Shown here: positions 12,183-23,800 of the stretch, piece after piece
Layout of the letters: every line of letters begins with the position of its first letter
How positions within the stretch are numbered: position 1 is the stretch's first letter
Source of the DNA: Mactromeris polynyma
Lineage: Eukaryota > Mollusca > Bivalvia > Venerida > Mactridae
NCBI GenBank assembly: GCA_032209605.1
Contig: JASFXZ010000026.1
Span: 3,906,001 to 3,970,000 of the forward strand
Direction: 5' to 3'
Length of the DNA: 64,000 nt
The notes under the pieces: model-generated
The model's input: the letters and a program-made list of their open reading frames with translations, nothing else
Told to the model about the DNA's origin: nothing
Databases searched by the model: none
Position numbers and translations under genes: made by a program

Positions 12183-12315
12183 CAGTCAAATCTCAATAAT
12201 AAGACCACCTTTGGAACCCTTGTAAAATGATCTTCCTATTGAGGTGGACTTGAAAATTGTGGTCTTTTATTGAGATGGTTATTTACTGAGGTGGTCTTCA
12301 GTTGAGGTTTTACTG
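12183..12315. mobile_element. 133-bp TA-flanked MITE, pogo/mariner type
   Basis: Starts CAGTCAAATCTCAATAATAA and ends GGTCTTCAGTTGAGGTTTTACTG, flanked by TA on both sides (12181-12182, 12316-12317). The inverted termini match over about 28 bp with several mismatches. Internal GTGGTCTT...TTGAG blocks repeat. It has no coding capacity. Confidence 0.7.
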
Positions 12316-12364
12316 TACTTACTTAGTACTGACTGTTCTTTGTAATCGATATTCTTTTAGATTT

Positions 12365-12590
12365 AGATTTTTAATCAAGGCGTCTTGTTTTCGTGAGATG
12401 TAACTTCTAATCAAGGCGTCTTGTTTTCGTGAGATGCAACTTCTAATCAAGGAGTCTTGTTTTCGTGAGATGCAACTTCTAATCAAGGCGTCGTGTTTTC
12501 GTGAGATGCAAATTCTTATCAAGGCGTCGTATTTTCGTGAGATGCAACTTCTAATCAAGGCGTCGTGTTTTCGTGAGACCAACCAAATGT
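12365..12590. repeat. 36-bp tandem repeat, about six copies
   Basis: Unit contains ATCAAGGCGTC then TTTTCGTGAGATG then CAACTTCTA. As 36 is a multiple of three, the minus strand stays open and reads as a 12-residue repeat (SRKHDALIRSCI-like) over 87 codons (12319-12582). I see no splice context or domain, so this is annotated as a repeat. Confidence 0.85.
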
Positions 12591-13258
12591 TGTCCTCGAC
12601 GTGGGCTTTTTAAAATCTGACTTATAATATTTTCACCCAAGAGGCACCAAACGGGTTTTTTTCACCCAAGAGGCACGACACGGGGTTTTCGTAAGATGTG
12701 CGAACATTATCAGTTGGATATTGCATCATCTTTTTACGTCAACAAATTATTTACAAACCAGAACGCGGCAGATTTCCCAGGGGCTCGAATCTAATGTTCC
12801 AAAGCTTCCAGACGATCCAGATCACTGACTTCCTGTTTGAAGCACATGTTTCATTGCAAACCATAAACAAATGTTGCTTCAGACTTTGTAATGGTTTGCA
12901 TTATTAATTGTTTAGTTTAAAATGAAAAATATGTAAGTAAACTGTGTACTGAATGAACTTGCAATGACTTTTTTGCTTAGGGTCACGAATCCACGATAAA
13001 ACAGCATATATAAAATGACCCTGATAAGACAGGTCCATGATCATAGTATAATTATATAGATCCCAGTTAATTTTTTGTGAGGATTTATTTTTCAACATGT
13101 TACAAAAACATTATTTCATTTAACATACCGGAAGACATCATTCTATCTACGCCGTTTATCTTTTTTAAAGATATTTCTTGTCATTTATACTTTCGAACTA
13201 GTTGCAATGTCGTCTGGTGAAACCGACATTTCGCCATGATAGATGTTTGTTTTAATAG
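12591..13258. other. No gene recognised
   Basis: Contains a short duplication of TTTTCACCCAAGAGGCACSA (about 12630 and 12660), otherwise AT-rich sequence up to the left palindrome breakpoint. Confidence 0.4.
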
Positions 13259-13523
13259 ATATTTGCAAACATAATGGTCACGTTTCCAACACATACCAGC
13301 GCTCTATAAATAAAGCCAAGTATGTAATGCATGTCGGCCATTATTTCATCTACTGTATCATTGTTTGGCTTCCAGTGAGGATGTTACTAACAACGTTTAG
13401 TGATGACTCTACCACTAAAACTCGACCTGTAGGTAAATGTAACTTACAGTATTTTACAGCGATAATTATACAGCTTCGGGGGTTGATGTCATACGCTGAG
13501 GAGGATCCAATTAATGGTTCTTG

Positions 13524-14339
13524 ACTTAAAAAGGTGATACATGTACTTGCTATTTATTGAAAAAGACTTGTTAAAACATCGGTGACTTTCTGACTGAATA
13601 TGAAATTATCGACTTTATATCATATTATACAAATGTGTTATGCGACAATGTTGTTGCATGCTGTTAAATCATCAATGAATATCGCTATCCAGTTAGGGGA
13701 GACAACTCCTATTACTACTCCTATACTTTATGAAATACGTTATGTCCCTTTACTGTTCAGACATCGTCAGAGTCAAATATAAACAGAGCTTAATAACTTC
13801 TAGAGACAAATATAATGTATATTGTCTTGTCGGTAAAATAATACTATCATTGTAGGTAGTCAGACTAAACAAAATCACTCATACTAGAGCTACATGTATA
13901 TTGAATAAAAAAAGTTACGGTATATTTTCAGCAATAATGTGTTTTTTTCTCTTCTTGCCCTCAATAATGTATACATTATACACAGAAAGATGTATGAACT
14001 GAATAAATAGAAGTATATAGGATGCAAATTAACCCGATTGCGTATATCTGCCCAAAATTTGAGAATAAAAAGAGGAAGATGCGGAACAAAATTTTTCATT
14101 GAATCACTTGGCTTGCATTTCAGGTATAACGAGGACATACGTCTAAATGAACATCCGTGTACTAATACGTTATTCTTTTTTCATGACAAATCTATTTGCA
14201 CAATTTAATGTTCAGAACGGGAATAGTTCACAACATCATGCCAACAAATGAGTCAAACATTTGTAATTCAATACACGGTGATATTTCTGTTTAGTTTTCA
14301 AATATACATTTCTTCCGTAATATGAACACCTTAAAAACC
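13524..14339. other. Outer palindrome arm, non-coding
   Basis: No gene recognised. Compared with the right arm I count about seven substitutions in this outer kilobase, plus a 2-bp indel (near 14188) and a 69-bp length difference (opposite 26621-26689). Confidence 0.5.
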
Positions 14340-15915
14340 ACTATCTATTATTGGAAAAATTACAGTTATCAAGTCGTTTGCACTCCCAAAACTAGTTTAC
14401 CCACTGACCGTTTTAATGACTCCTGATGAAAAGAGAATAAAAACAATAAAAAATGCAATGTTTGACTTTCTTTGGGACTCTAAGCCAGATAAAATATCGA
14501 GAAATACAATTATTCAAACATACGAAAATGCAGGCCTAAAAATGTTAGATATTGATTCTTTTTTAACATCAATTAAAGCTAGCTGAGTTAAGAGAATAGT
14601 AGACAAAAATGATGCGAAATGGAATATTATCTATAACAAAGAGCTTGAAAAATATGGGGAAAACATATTTAAATATAATACTTGCTTCGCCGATGTTGAA
14701 AAATTAAATATCAAGTTCAAGTTTCTTAAAGAGATACTAGCATCATGGTCAACAATCAACTTTACTCAATCTTCACAAAACATATCAAAAGAAATAATAT
14801 GGAATAACTCAACTTTAAAATAAACAAATGGCAATATGTTTCTCTATAAACCGTGGATAGAAAAAAATATTATATACATAGAACACATTTGTGACTCCCA
14901 AACTAAACAATTCCTTACATTTGAACAAATGCATCAGAAATATGGTATCCACAAGGGCGATTTTTTAAAATATTTAACTCTGAAAGCAGCAATTAACAGA
15001 CAATGGAACACTCAACTATGGGAAGATCAAAATAATATTCCTGAAACCAAACATCTTATTGATGAAATTAAAAACAAAATGAAACCGAATAAAGTAATAT
15101 ATGATTAACAGCTAAAATCTAAACAAATAAAGAACAAGCAAACTGAAAAATGGAACAAAGAACTCGCAGAAAATGAAATAAATTGGAAACATATTTTCAC
15201 TATCCCTGTTAAATGTACTGTTGATACAAAACTACGAGAATTTCAATACTAGTATAAATATTTAATGAAAATAATTCCAAATAACAGATGTAACCTTACC
15301 AATACAAGATTATGTGATTTTTTTTCTATGAACATAGAATCTCAAAAACACTTGTTCTGGGAATGCAACATTACTCAACAGTTTTGGACCGGAGTTAAAA
15401 TATTTCTCACAAATAAAGGATTACAAGTAGGCAACCTAAATTATATGGAAGTGTCTTTTGGACTTGAAAACCCAAGTAAAGATGAAAATTAAAACGTTAT
15501 AAACTACATTTTAATATAAGCAAAATACTACATCCATAAATGCAAATACACTAAAAAAATACCGGAAATCGACTCTTTTAAACTATACCTGTACAGGCGC
15601 ATCGAGATTGAAAAAATGATAGCAACTATGCAAAACAAACTCGATAATTTTATCCTGAGATGGAATTTTCTCATACCACTTACTTAAAATATCATGCATG
15701 ATTTTTGTTATTTTTGGCAGAATGGACGATCAAAATTTTAAAAGCTCAATTTTTTTTTTCTACTCACACACGCTGTATATTCTTTTCTGTACATTATACA
15801 ATTATAAGATAACTGACAACTTTGCTATGTACAATTGTATCATGTAATTATGTATGTTCACTGCTTTGTAAAATACTTGAAAAATAAAAGTTATCTAAAA
15901 AAAAAAAAAAAAAAA
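14340..15915 (+). pseudogene. 5'-truncated LINE (L1/Tx1-like), left arm
   Basis: The reading resumes just after the reverse-transcriptase core with SIIGKITVIKSFALPKLVYP, then FDFLWDSKPDKISRN and GLKMLDIDSF, the conserved post-RT block of L1/Tx1-type elements. It continues to a C-terminal Cys/His-rich segment (CNLTN...SQKHLFWECNITQQFW). An in-frame TGA sits where Trp is expected (KAS*VKRI, near 14583), and more stops follow (about 14821 and 15106). The 3' end has AATAAA near 15884 and an A18 tail (15898-15915). A dead, 5'-truncated retrotransposed copy. Confidence 0.85.
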
Positions 15916-17300
15916 CCACCGGGATGTATTGCAGAAATCAGCGTTTCTTAAATGTATTGAATGCTACGTATTCAGGGAGGTTAAAAACATGTGTGTCCAG
16001 ATTAGAAATGTAAAACTACGGACATGGTTTATATGTCCGTGGTAAAACACATTTGTGCTCATAAACTAGTTTAGGTTTAAATCGCCATTTAGGAACACAA
16101 ATAACAAGAAGGTACATCTACCGTTCACTGTTACGTCGTTATGTTCTAATGAATGTAGTAATCGCAAATGCGTTGCGATTTACGATCGATGCGATCTATA
16201 ACGAATATTTTTCATTCGTCTAGGTATTAGTCAGTAGTGCATACGGAGTTGTCGTTCTTGAATTATTGATGGCCAATAAACTACAGTGAGCACGTTCCAT
16301 CGTTGAGCAGTTTATGCGCATTAGGGAATGTTGATAAGTTACATGACTGGAACATGTTCATTCAACATTGACTCTATGTGTTAAGGTCCAATGCTTCTGT
16401 CATAGTTTGACGACGTTCAAATATTTCTCATATGGCTATACTTATGTTATGCTTTGAAAGAATAATCATTTCATCGTTACACTGGTCCTTAATTCCACAA
16501 ATGCTGTGCGGTGAATTCATGTTTCCGTATTTAAAAAAGTTGGAAAGACATAATTATGTAATATCCCGGAATTAAATTGTCTATTTAATTCTGTTGTTAT
16601 AATTAATTGAACAAAGTCTAAAAAATGTTCACGGTCAAACACGGAATTATTCTATTCAATAACATGGGCGAAATAATGAAAACAGTTATGAGACATAGGT
16701 TTGATAACTGATCTCATGTATGTATGGAATAATCCCTTGCTTTTACCGATCAAAGATAATCATATTTCACTTCAATATGTTATTGCAATTTAAAGTCATT
16801 GAATCATTTAATTTCATAAAGATATCAAAAAATGTTTTCAGACAACCATCAGTTTTAATTGACAATTATGTCTTCAATTATCAGAATGTTAGTAGTAGTA
16901 ATCTTTATTTACATCTCATCATTGTACAGTTGTGTACATACATTAATTACAATAATCACAGAATTTAGTAGCAATTAAAAAATACAAGGCCACTCCTTAG
17001 CGGAGTTATAAGAGATGACATAAGAATCATATCACAAAATGCTTATCATTATTTATATAATATAAAATTAAAATAGCCCAGCTAATCTGGTAATATAACT
17101 ATTGTTCTAAAGCACAATAAAAAGAACACTGAAAGAAACACTTTAGCAGGGTTAATCGATGTGATATAAAGCGTTTTTTATCGATATATAGTCAAATAAA
17201 AAACCCAATCACTATCTACGATGTATAAAAGTTATTTTCAAAGTAAAAATGGTCGTCTTTGAAGAATTACAAAACAGGTTTTGGCACAACTACGTATCAT
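15916..17300. other. Palindrome arm, non-coding, with one short hairpin
   Basis: No gene recognised. At 16015-16043 ACGGACAT and ATGTCCGT face each other across 7 bases. AGTAGTAGTAATCTTTATTT near 16891 resembles a retroelement tail but I cannot assign it. Confidence 0.4.
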
Positions 17301-17316
17301 CACGGACCTATATACC
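17301..17316. repeat. Hairpin-family half-site
   Basis: CACGGACCTATATACC, the same sequence as one arm of the palindrome at 18392-18429. A solo half-site, or one end of a 1.1-kb element ending at 18429. Mirror copy at 22912-22927. Confidence 0.5.
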
Positions 17317-17483
17317 ATGGATTCGTGACAGGCTGATATTTGTGCTAAACTTGCTTGAAATGACGGCAACGGCGAGATTTCCCAGCCGAGATTTAACAAT
17401 CGGAACACCTCTAAAATGTTTACCAAATGATGAGAAAAAATTGCGATGTCCGCCATCTTGTTTCTGAATCGAGAGAATTTCAC
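17301..17483 (-). other. Promoter/first-exon-like segment of unknown gene, left arm
   Basis: On the minus strand an ATG at 17456 lies in AACAAGATGGCGGACA, a strong initiation and YY1-type context. It opens a frame reading MADIAIFSHHLVNILEVFRL and onward, which runs into the CACGGAC half-site. I recognise no domain. It could be a first exon captured by an element or a random open frame. The identical segment is at 22745-22927 (+). Confidence 0.25.
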
Positions 17484-18391
17484 TTTTTGATCCGCCGAAA
17501 TCGTGATGATTACTACAGCTAAACATTTCTTAATGGTATTTATATATTTTGAGTTTCTCCTGTTGTTTGCTTGTATGCATTTTTTGGTTCAACACCTGGT
17601 TGTTCGACGAAACGAGCGTCGTTTAATCGGCTGAAATTTCGATTTACAGGCGATCCGTAAATTACATACTTGGTTAAAAAGTCCGTTATAGAACGTAATT
17701 TATTCCCTTCGTTAGCTTGATTTATTTTGTTTTCCGTTATATATCATCTTTTTGTTTAGAATTATTATTATATAAATCAATAATTGCACTTTTACGGTCT
17801 AAATTTTGTTGTATAGAAGTTCGGATATATATTTCGGATACATGTTGGTTATAAAATGATAACACCTCGTGTAAATCCATCAGCTGATGCTAATTAGATA
17901 CTAGTATGGCTCTCTATCGACTAAGCTTACCGGATGGCCGCCTAACCCTACAGCACTACACTCCTCCCTCTTCCGGCATAAATTTGAGGCTCAATCGTCA
18001 CACTGTCACCATTTAAGTAATTCAAGGGGGAAAAGTGCACCCAATGTGGGGCTTGAAAAGCTTTTTACACATATCAATTACATAATAAAAATGTAAATAC
18101 ACTTTATTGTCATATCATTATAATATAAAATTGTTTAGGATCTGCTGTAATGTTAAATATTACTTTATCGTTTCAGGTTTCCTGGATATTTACAAGATGC
18201 CTCATAAAAGTCAATTTGGTTACAAAAAGAAATATGCTGTGAATTTACAAACATTCGTCAATGAGTTATATGAATTTCTTCTTGGAAAATACTCCGGAAC
18301 TTTTCCTTGTACATTTTTAATCCATTGATAATTTTGTGACTGAAATTAATTCAATCTGTGATTGACTAAGTAAAAAACAATTGTGTAGTAT

Positions 18392-18429
18392 TACCACGGA
18401 CCTATATACCCGTATATAGGTCCGTGGTA
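18392..18429. repeat. 38-bp near-perfect palindrome
   Basis: Arms TACCACGGACCTATATAC (18392-18409) and its exact complement (18412-18429) separated by two bases. Mirror copy in the right arm at 21799-21836. A member of a dispersed short hairpin family. Confidence 0.9.
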
Positions 18430-19137
18430 TTACATATAAACTAGTGGTTTTCTATCGTTGTTGAATATTTTGCGTTGAAATGCAGAGTTCTTGAAATAAA
18501 ATTGTAATTACTGTTATAGTGTGTGTATTTCTTTTTCAACTTAGTCATCTAGATATGGCACTATATCTGCACTAGTCTAGTATTTATATACTAATTACCC
18601 ATCTAGATTTCATCTATATTCGTTGTGCAAGCTTTGAGGAAAATTTAGACGGCTGCAACTGTTGGGTTGAAATTCAAACAAAATGTTTCTCTACATTCTC
18701 AGTACACAACTCGTGACTGGACTTTATGAGAATGAGCAAGCATATTGTATCTATATAATTGGCATCTATTCAAAGTGGATGGACTGAGGTGTGTTGTGTT
18801 ATTGTAATGTCTAAGGACATGCTGCATTCATTTAGTACTAGTACTTATTCTCCTCAACCACTAGACCACGACTTACCGATTGCATTATTCATGCTTAATG
18901 TCATTTCCACCAATAATTTGAAAGCGGTCAAGTCAATTTTCTACCAAAATATCTTTCTTATATTCTTGTTTTAATTAGTTGCAATTTATATATATCGATG
19001 CTAAATTTGCAATAAATGCTTATTTAACGCAACTTAAATCAATTATAACATCAATAATAACTCGCATTAATATTTGATCCAATAATTTTGGCAATATTAG
19101 TGAAAAAAATAAAATTAGGGTGACATACCAGTATTGG
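18430..19137. other. Palindrome arm, non-coding
   Basis: No gene or element recognised between the two hairpins. Confidence 0.4.
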
Positions 19138-19163
19138 CACGGACCTATATACACAGGTCCGTG
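19138..19163. repeat. Short hairpin of the CACGGAC family
   Basis: CACGGACCT (19138-19146) and AGGTCCGTG (19155-19163) across an 8-base loop. Mirror copy at 21065-21090. Confidence 0.8.
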
Positions 19164-19345
19164 GTATTGGTTACTTACTTTTGAGTCTGTCTGTCTTCCA
19201 ACGGTAATTTAAATTTAGAGGAGCTAGAAAAGGTTTTATTTCTTCATTTAATTTTTCATTTGCACTGGGTGTTAACAATTTAGGTAAGTAGAAAAATGAG
19301 TAATATATCGTATTCAAAACCTAAGTGTCATCTAATTTTGATATA

Positions 19346-20882
19346 AAAATTCGAATTATAACTGCCATTAATTAATAAATATTTCTTACGGTTCATTTAA
19401 TCTGATTGGTTGATGCTAATTGTTTTGCAATTCGTAAGCCACGCCCTAGACAGAAGATTAGTCCTACTAGTCACTAAATGCCCCATGTGTCGGCTGTAAA
19501 AACACAAGAGTCATAAAACCCCAGGAGATCTTTATTATGTGTTAATTTCCTGTTAGATATAATTAATCCCATTGATAATTTCAACGATAAGGTCATATCA
19601 ATCTTTGATCTCAATACGTAATTTGCACAATGGGGCTGCATCTGTCATCCAAAAATATTTACTTCAAAGACTTAGCCAGCGACTTCAAACATCTTGGAAT
19701 GTTAATTCTTGTTCAAAATAAAATTGATGTCACAAGAATTGCTGCACAGACAATAAATACCTGGATTTGACCTACTTTAATATTGATTTTTACGCCTTGT
19801 GCTGGTGAAAATAGCAGACTTGTGTACATAAAAATCAGTTTCAGTTTTATTTAAAATGTAATTTCACTTATAATTTAACTGCTGCAATGTCAAGGTTACT
19901 ACTTTCATCTCTTTCATCTCATAATCTTTTCATTGAAACTGGTAGATGGCATCGACCAAACTGTATCCCACGTGAAGACAGGAAGTGTATTACATGTAAT
20001 AAAATTGAAGACGAATACCACTTTGTTATAGAGTGTCATTTATATTCTGACCTCCGTAAAACATATATTTCTAAATATTACAGGTGCAATCCTAGTATGT
20101 ATAAACTTAAACAACTTTTCGAATGCACTAATGTGTTTATACTCAGAAAATTAAGTACATATTTATTTAAAGCTTTTCAATTAAGATCCACTTTACAATG
20201 ATTATGTCATATTCATTTGTAAAGAAGTTTAAAATATACATGTGTGTATATATATATATATGTTCTGTTGTCTTTACAATTTACATACTGATGAAATTTT
20301 CATTCATTGTTATGTAATATTACACATAATTATATGTTCTGTTCTGTAATATGTATGTGTCGTATTTTGTTGTTGTAGTTTTTTGAAATTGTATAATGTG
20401 TGACTATTCAATTTAACCCTAAAGAGATATTAAGTGAATAATACAGATTTTATCGATTTAGATATAATTTCATTCATTTAATTACTGTCAAAATCCACAT
20501 TGCCTGTTCTTTGACCATGTGACTCTCAATCGACAGCTATATGGTCATGTGCCCCCGTGGCTGACTGATTGAGAGCTACATTGTTTTACTGTTATGTTGT
20601 TATATTGATATACTGCATGGTAAACGTGTATGTATATACAGCGGAGATGAGGACATTACAGTAAATATCACCTTCTCCGTCTATGACGCGACAGTTCATC
20701 TTTCTTTCTTTGTAGTATGTTCTTAAGAGTGAATGTTTTTTTACTTCAAATAATGAAATGCACCTATATGAATTGCCTAAACATGCTCCACTTGCTATGT
20801 CATTTGTAATGTTTATTTGTGTATCTTGTTTGTCTCACGGGCCATGTGGCTTATTGAACTTGTATTTGAAATAAATAAACTA
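19346..20882 (+). pseudogene. Palindrome spacer containing a LINE 3' end
   Basis: The single-copy centre of the palindrome. At 19887-20201 an open frame of 104 codons contains LFIETGRWHRP, then CITCNKIEDEYHFVIECHLY and LRKTYI. This Cys-Cys-His-Cys block is typical of the extreme C-terminus of many invertebrate non-LTR retrotransposons. A (TA)n run follows at about 20248, and AATAAATAAA near 20868 lies just before the right breakpoint. The element differs from the LINE in the arms. No RT core is present, so it is a 3' fragment. Confidence 0.65.
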
Positions 20883-23800
20883 TATATCAAAATTAGATGA
20901 CACTTAGGTTTTGAATACGATATATTACTCATTTTTCTACTTACCTAAATTGTTAACACCCAGTGCAAATGAAAAATTAAATGAAGAAATAAAACCTTTT
21001 CTAGCTCCTCTAAATTTAAATTACCGTTGGAAGACAGACAGACTCAAAAGTAAGTAACCAATACCACGGACCTGTGTATATAGGTCCGTGCCAATACTGG
21101 TATGTCACCCTAATTTTATTTTTTTCACTAATATTGCCAAAATTATTGGATCAAATATTAATGCGAGTTATTATTGATGTTATAATTGATTTAAGTTGCG
21201 TTAAATAAGCATTTATTGCAAATTTAGCATCGATATATATAAATTGCAACTAATTAAAACAAGAATATAAGAAAGATATTTTGGTAGAAAATTGACTTGA
21301 CCGCTTTCAAATTATTGGTGGAAATGACATTAAGCATGAATAATGCAATCGGTAAGTCGTGGTCTAGTGGTTGAGGAGAATAAGTACTAGTACTAAATGA
21401 ATGCAGCATGTCCTTAGACATTACAATAACACAACACACCTCAGTCCATCCACTTTGAATAGATGCCAATTATATAGATACAATATGCTTGCTCATTCTC
21501 ATAAAGTCCAGTCACGAGTTGTGTACTGAGAATGTAGAGAAACATTTTGTTTGAATTTCAACCCAACAGTTGCAGCCGTCTAAATTTTCCTCAAAGCTTG
21601 CACAACGAATATAGATGAAATCTAGATGGGTAATTAGTATATAAATACTAGACTAGTGCAGATATAGTGCCATATCTAGATGACTAAGTTGAAAAAGAAA
21701 TACACACACTATAACAGTAATTACAATTTTATTTCAAGAACTCTGCATTTCAACGCAAAATATTCAACAACGATAGAAAACCACTAGTTTATATGTAATA
21801 CCACGGACCTATATACGGGTATATAGGTCCGTGGTAATACTACACAATTGTTTTTTACTTAGTCAATCACAGATTGAATTAATTTCAGTCACAAAATTAT
21901 CAATGGATTAAAAATGTACAAGGAAAAGTTCCGGAGTATTTTCCAAGAAGAAATTCATATAACTCATTGACGAATGTTTGTAAATTCACAGCATATTTCT
22001 TTTTGTAACCAAATTGACTTTTATGAGGCATCTTGTAAATATCCAGGAAACCTGAAACGATAAAGTAATATTTAACATTACAGCAGATCCTAAACAATTT
22101 TATATTATAATGATATGACAATAAAGTGTATTTACATTTTTATTATGTAATTGATATGTGTAAAAAGCTTTTCAAGCCCCACATTGGGTGCACTTTTCCC
22201 CCTTGAATTACTTAAATGGTGACAGTGTGACGATTGAGCCTCAAATTTATGCCGGAAGAGGGAGGAGTGTAGTGCTGTAGGGTTAGGCGGCCATCCGGTA
22301 AGCTTAGTCGATAGAGAGCCATACTAGTATCTAATTAGCATCAGCTGATGGATTTACACGAGGTGTTATCATTTTATAACCAACATGTATCCGAAATATA
22401 TATCCGAACTTCTATACAACAAAATTTAGACCGTAAAAGTGCAATTATTGATTTATATAATAATAATTCTAAACAAAAAGATGATATATAACGGAAAACA
22501 AAATAAATCAAGCTAACGAAGGGAATAAATTACGTTCTATAACGGACTTTTTAACCAAGTATGTAATTTACGGATCGCCTGTAAATCGAAATTTCAGCCG
22601 ATTAAACGACGCTCGTTTCGTCGAACAACCAGGTGTTGAACCAAAAAATGCATACAAGCAAACAACAGGAGAAACTCAAAATATATAAATACCATTAAGA
22701 AATGTTTAGCTGTAGTAATCATCACGATTTCGGCGGATCAAAAAGTGAAATTCTCTCGATTCAGAAACAAGATGGCGGACATCGCAATTTTTTCTCATCA
22801 TTTGGTAAACATTTTAGAGGTGTTCCGATTGTTAAATCTCGGCTGGGAAATCTCGCCGTTGCCGTCATTTCAAGCAAGTTTAGCACAAATATCAGCCTGT
22901 CACGAATCCATGGTATATAGGTCCGTGATGATACGTAGTTGTGCCAAAACCTGTTTTGTAATTCTTCAAAGACGACCATTTTTACTTTGAAAATAACTTT
23001 TATACATCGTAGATAGTGATTGGGTTTTTTATTTGACTATATATCGATAAAAAACGCTTTATATCACATCGATTAACCCTGCTAAAGTGTTTCTTTCAGT
23101 GTTCTTTTTATTGTGCTTTAGAACAATAGTTATATTACCAGATTAGCTGGGCTATTTTAATTTTATATTATATAAATAATGATAAGCATTTTGTGATATG
23201 ATTCTTATGTCATCTCTTATAACTCCGCTAAGGAGTGGCCTTGTATTTTTTAATTGCTACTAAATTCTGTGATTATTGTAATTAATGTATGTACACAACT
23301 GTACAATGATGAGATGTAAATAAAGATTACTACTACTAACATTCTGATAATTGAAGACATAATTGTCAATTAAAACTGATGGTTGTCTGAAAACATTTTT
23401 TGATATCTTTATGAAATTAAATGATTCAATGACTTTAAATTGCAATAACATATTGAAGTGAAATATGATTATCTTTGATCGGTAAAAGCAAGGGATTATT
23501 CCATACATACATGAGATCAGTTATCAAACCTATGTCTCATAACTGTTTTCATTATTTCGCCCATGTTATTGAATAGAATAATTCCGTGTTTGACCGTGAA
23601 CATTTTTTAGACTTTGTTCAATTAATTATAACAACAGAATTAAATAGACAATTTAATTCCGGGATATTACATAATTATGTCTTTCCAACTTTTTTAAATA
23701 CGGAAACATGAATTCACCGTACAGCATTTGTGGAATTAAGGACCAGTGTAACGATGAAATGATTATTCTTTCAAAGCATAACATAAGTATAGCCATATGA

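Larger units (their letters stand above)
13259..19345 (+). repeat. Left arm of a 13.8-kb palindrome
   Basis: Pairs base-for-base with 20883-27040 on the opposite strand. Paired coordinates sum to 40228 over about 14.8-19.35 kb, 40230 near 13.9-14.1 kb and 40299 at the outer end. Inner breakpoint: the arms agree through TCTAATTTTGATATA (to 19345) and diverge after it. Outer breakpoint: they agree from ATATTTGCAAACATAATGG (13259) inward. The arm holds a LINE fragment, hairpin elements and no intact gene that I recognise. Confidence 0.97.

Noticed and set aside
18107..18328. 73-codon gene present in both palindrome arms
   Set aside because: Its duplication follows from the palindrome, not from conservation; there is no domain.
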